A stretch of DNA of 64,000 nt, taken from Streptomyces sp. TG1A-60. GTDB taxonomy: Bacteria; Actinomycetota; Actinomycetes; Streptomycetales; Streptomycetaceae. The stretch covers positions 2,728,001-2,792,000 of the forward strand of contig NZ_CP147520.1 of NCBI RefSeq assembly GCF_037201975.1, read 5' to 3'. This document shows, piece by piece, positions 61,933-64,000 of the stretch; the stretch's first letter is position 1; every line of letters starts with the position of its first letter. Made by a program: the position numbers and the translations under genes. Below the pieces are notes generated by a model, which saw only the letters and a program-made list of their open reading frames with translations, was not told where the DNA came from and made no database searches.

Positions 61933-62700
61933 TCACGCGGCCAAGCCCAGCGCGGCCATCCGCTTCGTGTGTGCCTCGGTGATCCGCGAGAACATCCGCC
62001 CCACCTCGGCCAGATCGAACCCGTCGGCGACACCCCCCACCAGCATGGTGGACAGGGCGTCCCGGTCGGCCACCACCCGCTGCGACTGCGACAGCGCCTC
62101 CCCCATCAACCGCCGCGCCCACAGCGCCAGTCGACCCCCCACTCGCGGGTCCTCGTCGATCGCCGCCCGCACCTTCTCCACGGCGAACCCGGCGTGCCCC
62201 GTGTCGTCCAGCACCGCGAGCACCAGCCCGCGCGTGTCGGTGTCGAGGTGCGCCGCGACCTCCCGGTAGAAGTCACTGGCGATCGAGTCGCCGACATACG
62301 CCTTGACGAGCCCTTCCAGCCAGTCCGACGGCGCGGTCTGCTTGTGGAACCCGTCGAGCGCTTCGACGAACGGCTCCATGGCCCGGGTCGGCTCCTCTCC
62401 GATCTCGGTGAGCCGGTCCCGGAGCCTCTCGAAGTGGTGGAACTCGGCCGCCGCCATCTTCGCCAGCTCCGCCTTGTCGACGAGGGTCGGCGCCAGCTTG
62501 GCGTCCTCCGCGAGCCGTTCGAACGCCGCCAGTTCCCCGTACGCCAGCGCGCCCAGCAGATCCACCACCGCGGCCCGGTACTGCGGATCGGCGGAGGCCC
62601 GGGCCCAGTCCTGGGCGGCGATCCCGGTGACCTCGGTGGTGTCGGCGGTGTCGGCGGACTCGCCGACGGGGGCGTTCTCAGGCTTGTCAGACGTGGTCAT
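61933..62700 (-). CDS. Ferritin-like domain protein
   Basis: A 255-residue helical protein of the ferritin-like fold in the MiaE/ferritin_2 range. Candidate metal ligands are the Glu in LAYGELAAFERLAEDAK and AEFHHFERL, and later Glu/His in AHLDTDTRGLVLAVLDDTGHAGF. The N-terminal 40 residues are Glu/Thr-rich and disordered. The ATG at 62700 (MTTSDKPENAPVG) has no clear ribosome-binding site. It precedes the divergent DEAD-box helicase, as in mycobacteria. Hydroxylase activity is unproven. Confidence 0.8.
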   Translation of the reverse strand: MTTSDKPENAPVGESADTADTTEVTGIAAQDWARASADPQYRAAVVDLLGALAYGELAAFERLAEDAKLAPTLVDKAELAKMAAAEFHHFERLRDRLTEIGEEPTRAMEPFVEALDGFHKQTAPSDWLEGLVKAYVGDSIASDFYREVAAHLDTDTRGLVLAVLDDTGHAGFAVEKVRAAIDEDPRVGGRLALWARRLMGEALSQSQRVVADRDALSTMLVGGVADGFDLAEVGRMFSRITEAHTKRMAALGLAA

Positions 62701-63097
62701 GAAGCGCACAATAGCCCGCTGTCCGCAGGGCGGAAGGGCGTGGTCATCCACTGTGACGACGACTACGTGACCGAATCGGCCATCGCATATGCGCGATTCC
62801 GAGGTATGGTGGTAATGCGCCTGCTGGTACGCCGACGTAGTTCGACGGTGCCTCGACAGGCCGCACGCATGAGGATGCCCGGTCGGTGGCCCGATCGGCT
62901 CCGACCCGACAGCCCTCCTTTTCCGTACGGCACTCTGCGTACGGCGTCCGGAGGGAACCCCTCAGCGGTATGAGCGCTAGAGCGTCGGCAGTGGTCCCGT
63001 GCCACACGGCCCGCCCGTGAGGGCGGCCGACGTCCCCGCACGGTCGACACGACCCCCCGCGCTCGCCTCGCACCGCGTACACAGAAGAGGCAGCACC
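62701..63097 (+). other. Divergent promoter region and helicase leader
   Basis: About 400 bp without a gene of its own. It contains a CCGTACG hairpin (62923-62929 with 62938-62944) and a 16-codon leader ORF (ATG 62970, MSARASAVVPCHTARP, stop 63018-63020) with GGAGGG upstream. A GTG at 62999 in frame with the helicase is an alternative start. The first part should carry the promoter of the ferritin-like gene. Confidence 0.45.
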
Positions 63098-64000
63098 CTG
63101 ACTACGACTTTCCGAGATCTCGGAATCTTCCCCGAGACGGCCGAGGCCCTGGAGGCCGTCGGCATCATGAACCCCTTCCCCATCCAGGAGATGACGCTCC
63201 CGGTCGCCCTCTCCGGCACCGACGTCATCGGCCAGGCCAAGACCGGCACCGGCAAGACGCTGGGCTTCGGCCTCCCGCTCCTTGAGCGCGTCGTCGTCCC
63301 CGCCGACGTCGAGGCCGGTCGCGCCAAGCCCGAGGACCTCGTCGACGCCCCGCAGGCGCTCGTCGTCGTCCCCACGCGCGAGTTGTGCACCCAGGTCACC
63401 AACGACCTGTTGACCGCCGGCAAGGTGCGCAACGTCCGCGTCACCGCGATCTACGGCGGCCGGGCCTACGAGCCCCAGGTCGAAGCCCTGAAGAAGGGTG
63501 TGGACGTCGTCATCGGCACCCCCGGGCGGCTCCTCGACCTCGCGGGCCAGAAGAAGCTGAACCTGAAGCACGTCAAGTGCCTGGTCCTCGACGAGGCCGA
63601 CGAGATGCTCGACCTGGGCTTCCTCCCCGATGTCGAGAAGATCATCAACATGCTGCCGGCCCGCCGCCAGACGATGCTCTTCTCGGCGACCATGCCGGGC
63701 GCGGTCATCGGGCTGGCCCGCCGTTACATGTCGCAGCCGACCCACATCCGCGCCACGGCGCCGGACGACGAGGGTGCGACAGTCGCGAACACCTCGCAGC
63801 ACATCTACCGCGCGCACAACATGGACAAGCCCGAGTTGGTCGCGCGCATACTGCAGGCCGACGGCCGGGGACTGGTCATGGTCTTCTGCCGTACGAAGCG
63901 CACGGCGGCCGACCTCGCCGACCAGCTCAAGCAGCGCGGCTTCGCCTCCGGCGCGGTCCACGGCGACCTCGGCCAGGGCGCCCGCGAGCAGGCTCTGCGA
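63098..64000 (+). CDS. DEAD-box RNA helicase, 3' end outside window
   Basis: At least 301 residues of an ATP-dependent RNA helicase. Motifs in order: IQEMTLPVALSGTD (Q motif), AKTGTGKTLG (I), PTRELC (Ia), GGR and GTPGRL (Ib), DEADEML (II), SATMPG (III) and MVFCRTKRTA (IV). The frame is open at base 64000. The start is unclear: LTTTFRDLGIF begins at a CTG (63098) that has AAGAGG 6 nt upstream; GTGs at 63017 and 62999 would add an Arg-rich N-terminal extension. It is the last gene of the conserved block and likely acts in ribosome or mRNA metabolism. Confidence 0.9.
   Translation, partial: MTTTFRDLGIFPETAEALEAVGIMNPFPIQEMTLPVALSGTDVIGQAKTGTGKTLGFGLPLLERVVVPADVEAGRAKPEDLVDAPQALVVVPTRELCTQVTNDLLTAGKVRNVRVTAIYGGRAYEPQVEALKKGVDVVIGTPGRLLDLAGQKKLNLKHVKCLVLDEADEMLDLGFLPDVEKIINMLPARRQTMLFSATMPGAVIGLARRYMSQPTHIRATAPDDEGATVANTSQHIYRAHNMDKPELVARILQADGRGLVMVFCRTKRTAADLADQLKQRGFASGAVHGDLGQGAREQALR

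Noticed and set aside
1..64000. Biosynthetic gene cluster or defence island
   Set aside because: No PKS, NRPS, terpene, YcaO, restriction or toxin-antitoxin genes were recognised; most genes belong to a conserved core block.

Overview
The window is a high-GC actinobacterial chromosome segment, almost certainly Streptomyces. Supporting signs are extreme third-position GC, frequent GTG starts, an AT-hook WhiB protein with a riboregulated leader, PPA1309, UPF0182 and DUF3107 proteins, and gene order. From about 12.7 to 64 kb the order (UPF0182, PDZ-Lon protease, DUF2342, ThiF-like, ABC1 kinase, whiB7/wblC, uvrD2, mycoredoxin, nudC, adnB, adnA, ATL protein, moeZ, DUF3152, TetR, DUF3107, ferritin-like, DEAD-box helicase) follows the long conserved block known around Mycobacterium tuberculosis whiB7 (Rv3193c-Rv3211). 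Streptomyces-specific genes are interleaved. All calls come from reading the sequence; no database search was run.

Layout: 0-2.6 kb is accessory: a secreted GH26 mannanase cut by the window edge and an M6 peptidase remnant. 2.7-10.1 kb is core: an M50B-like membrane protease, aroA, rsgA, an SMR transporter, a TetR regulator, hisN, a CBS-domain protein and a CatR-like Fur regulator with an upstream perfect palindrome. 10.1-12.7 kb carries two identical initiator tRNA genes flanking a Sel1-repeat gene. 12.7-21.9 kb holds envelope, proteolysis and metabolism genes. 22.0-25.1 kb is a three-gene AIM24/TerD-AIM24 cluster. 25.3-28.8 kb has a YgjP-type metallopeptidase diverging from a ThiF-like/ABC1-kinase pair.

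29-43.7 kb is a stress and genome-maintenance block. It contains wblC with an upstream ORF and attenuator, uvrD2, mycoredoxin, NudC, the AdnA/AdnB helicase-nuclease pair and an alkyltransferase-like protein. Two scars interrupt it: a phosphotransferase fused to a DUF6879 remnant, and an M20 dipeptidase reduced by frameshifts and a large deletion. 43.8-50 kb has a flippase-like protein with a kinase-like domain and two tandem secreted tripeptidyl-aminopeptidase-type hydrolases. 50-56.3 kb has moeZ and a likely cell-surface polysaccharide locus (PelF-like glycosyltransferase, membrane protein, sugar epimerase, spherulin-4-type protein). 56.5-64 kb holds a frameshifted DUF3152 protein, an alpha/beta hydrolase, TetR, DUF3107, small proteins, a ferritin-like protein and a truncated DEAD-box helicase.

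No CRISPR array, intact transposase, integrase or prophage was seen. The most notable non-coding items are two copies of a MITE-like dispersed repeat, the wblC attenuation leader, several very long perfect hairpins and three extended DnaA-box-like sites.
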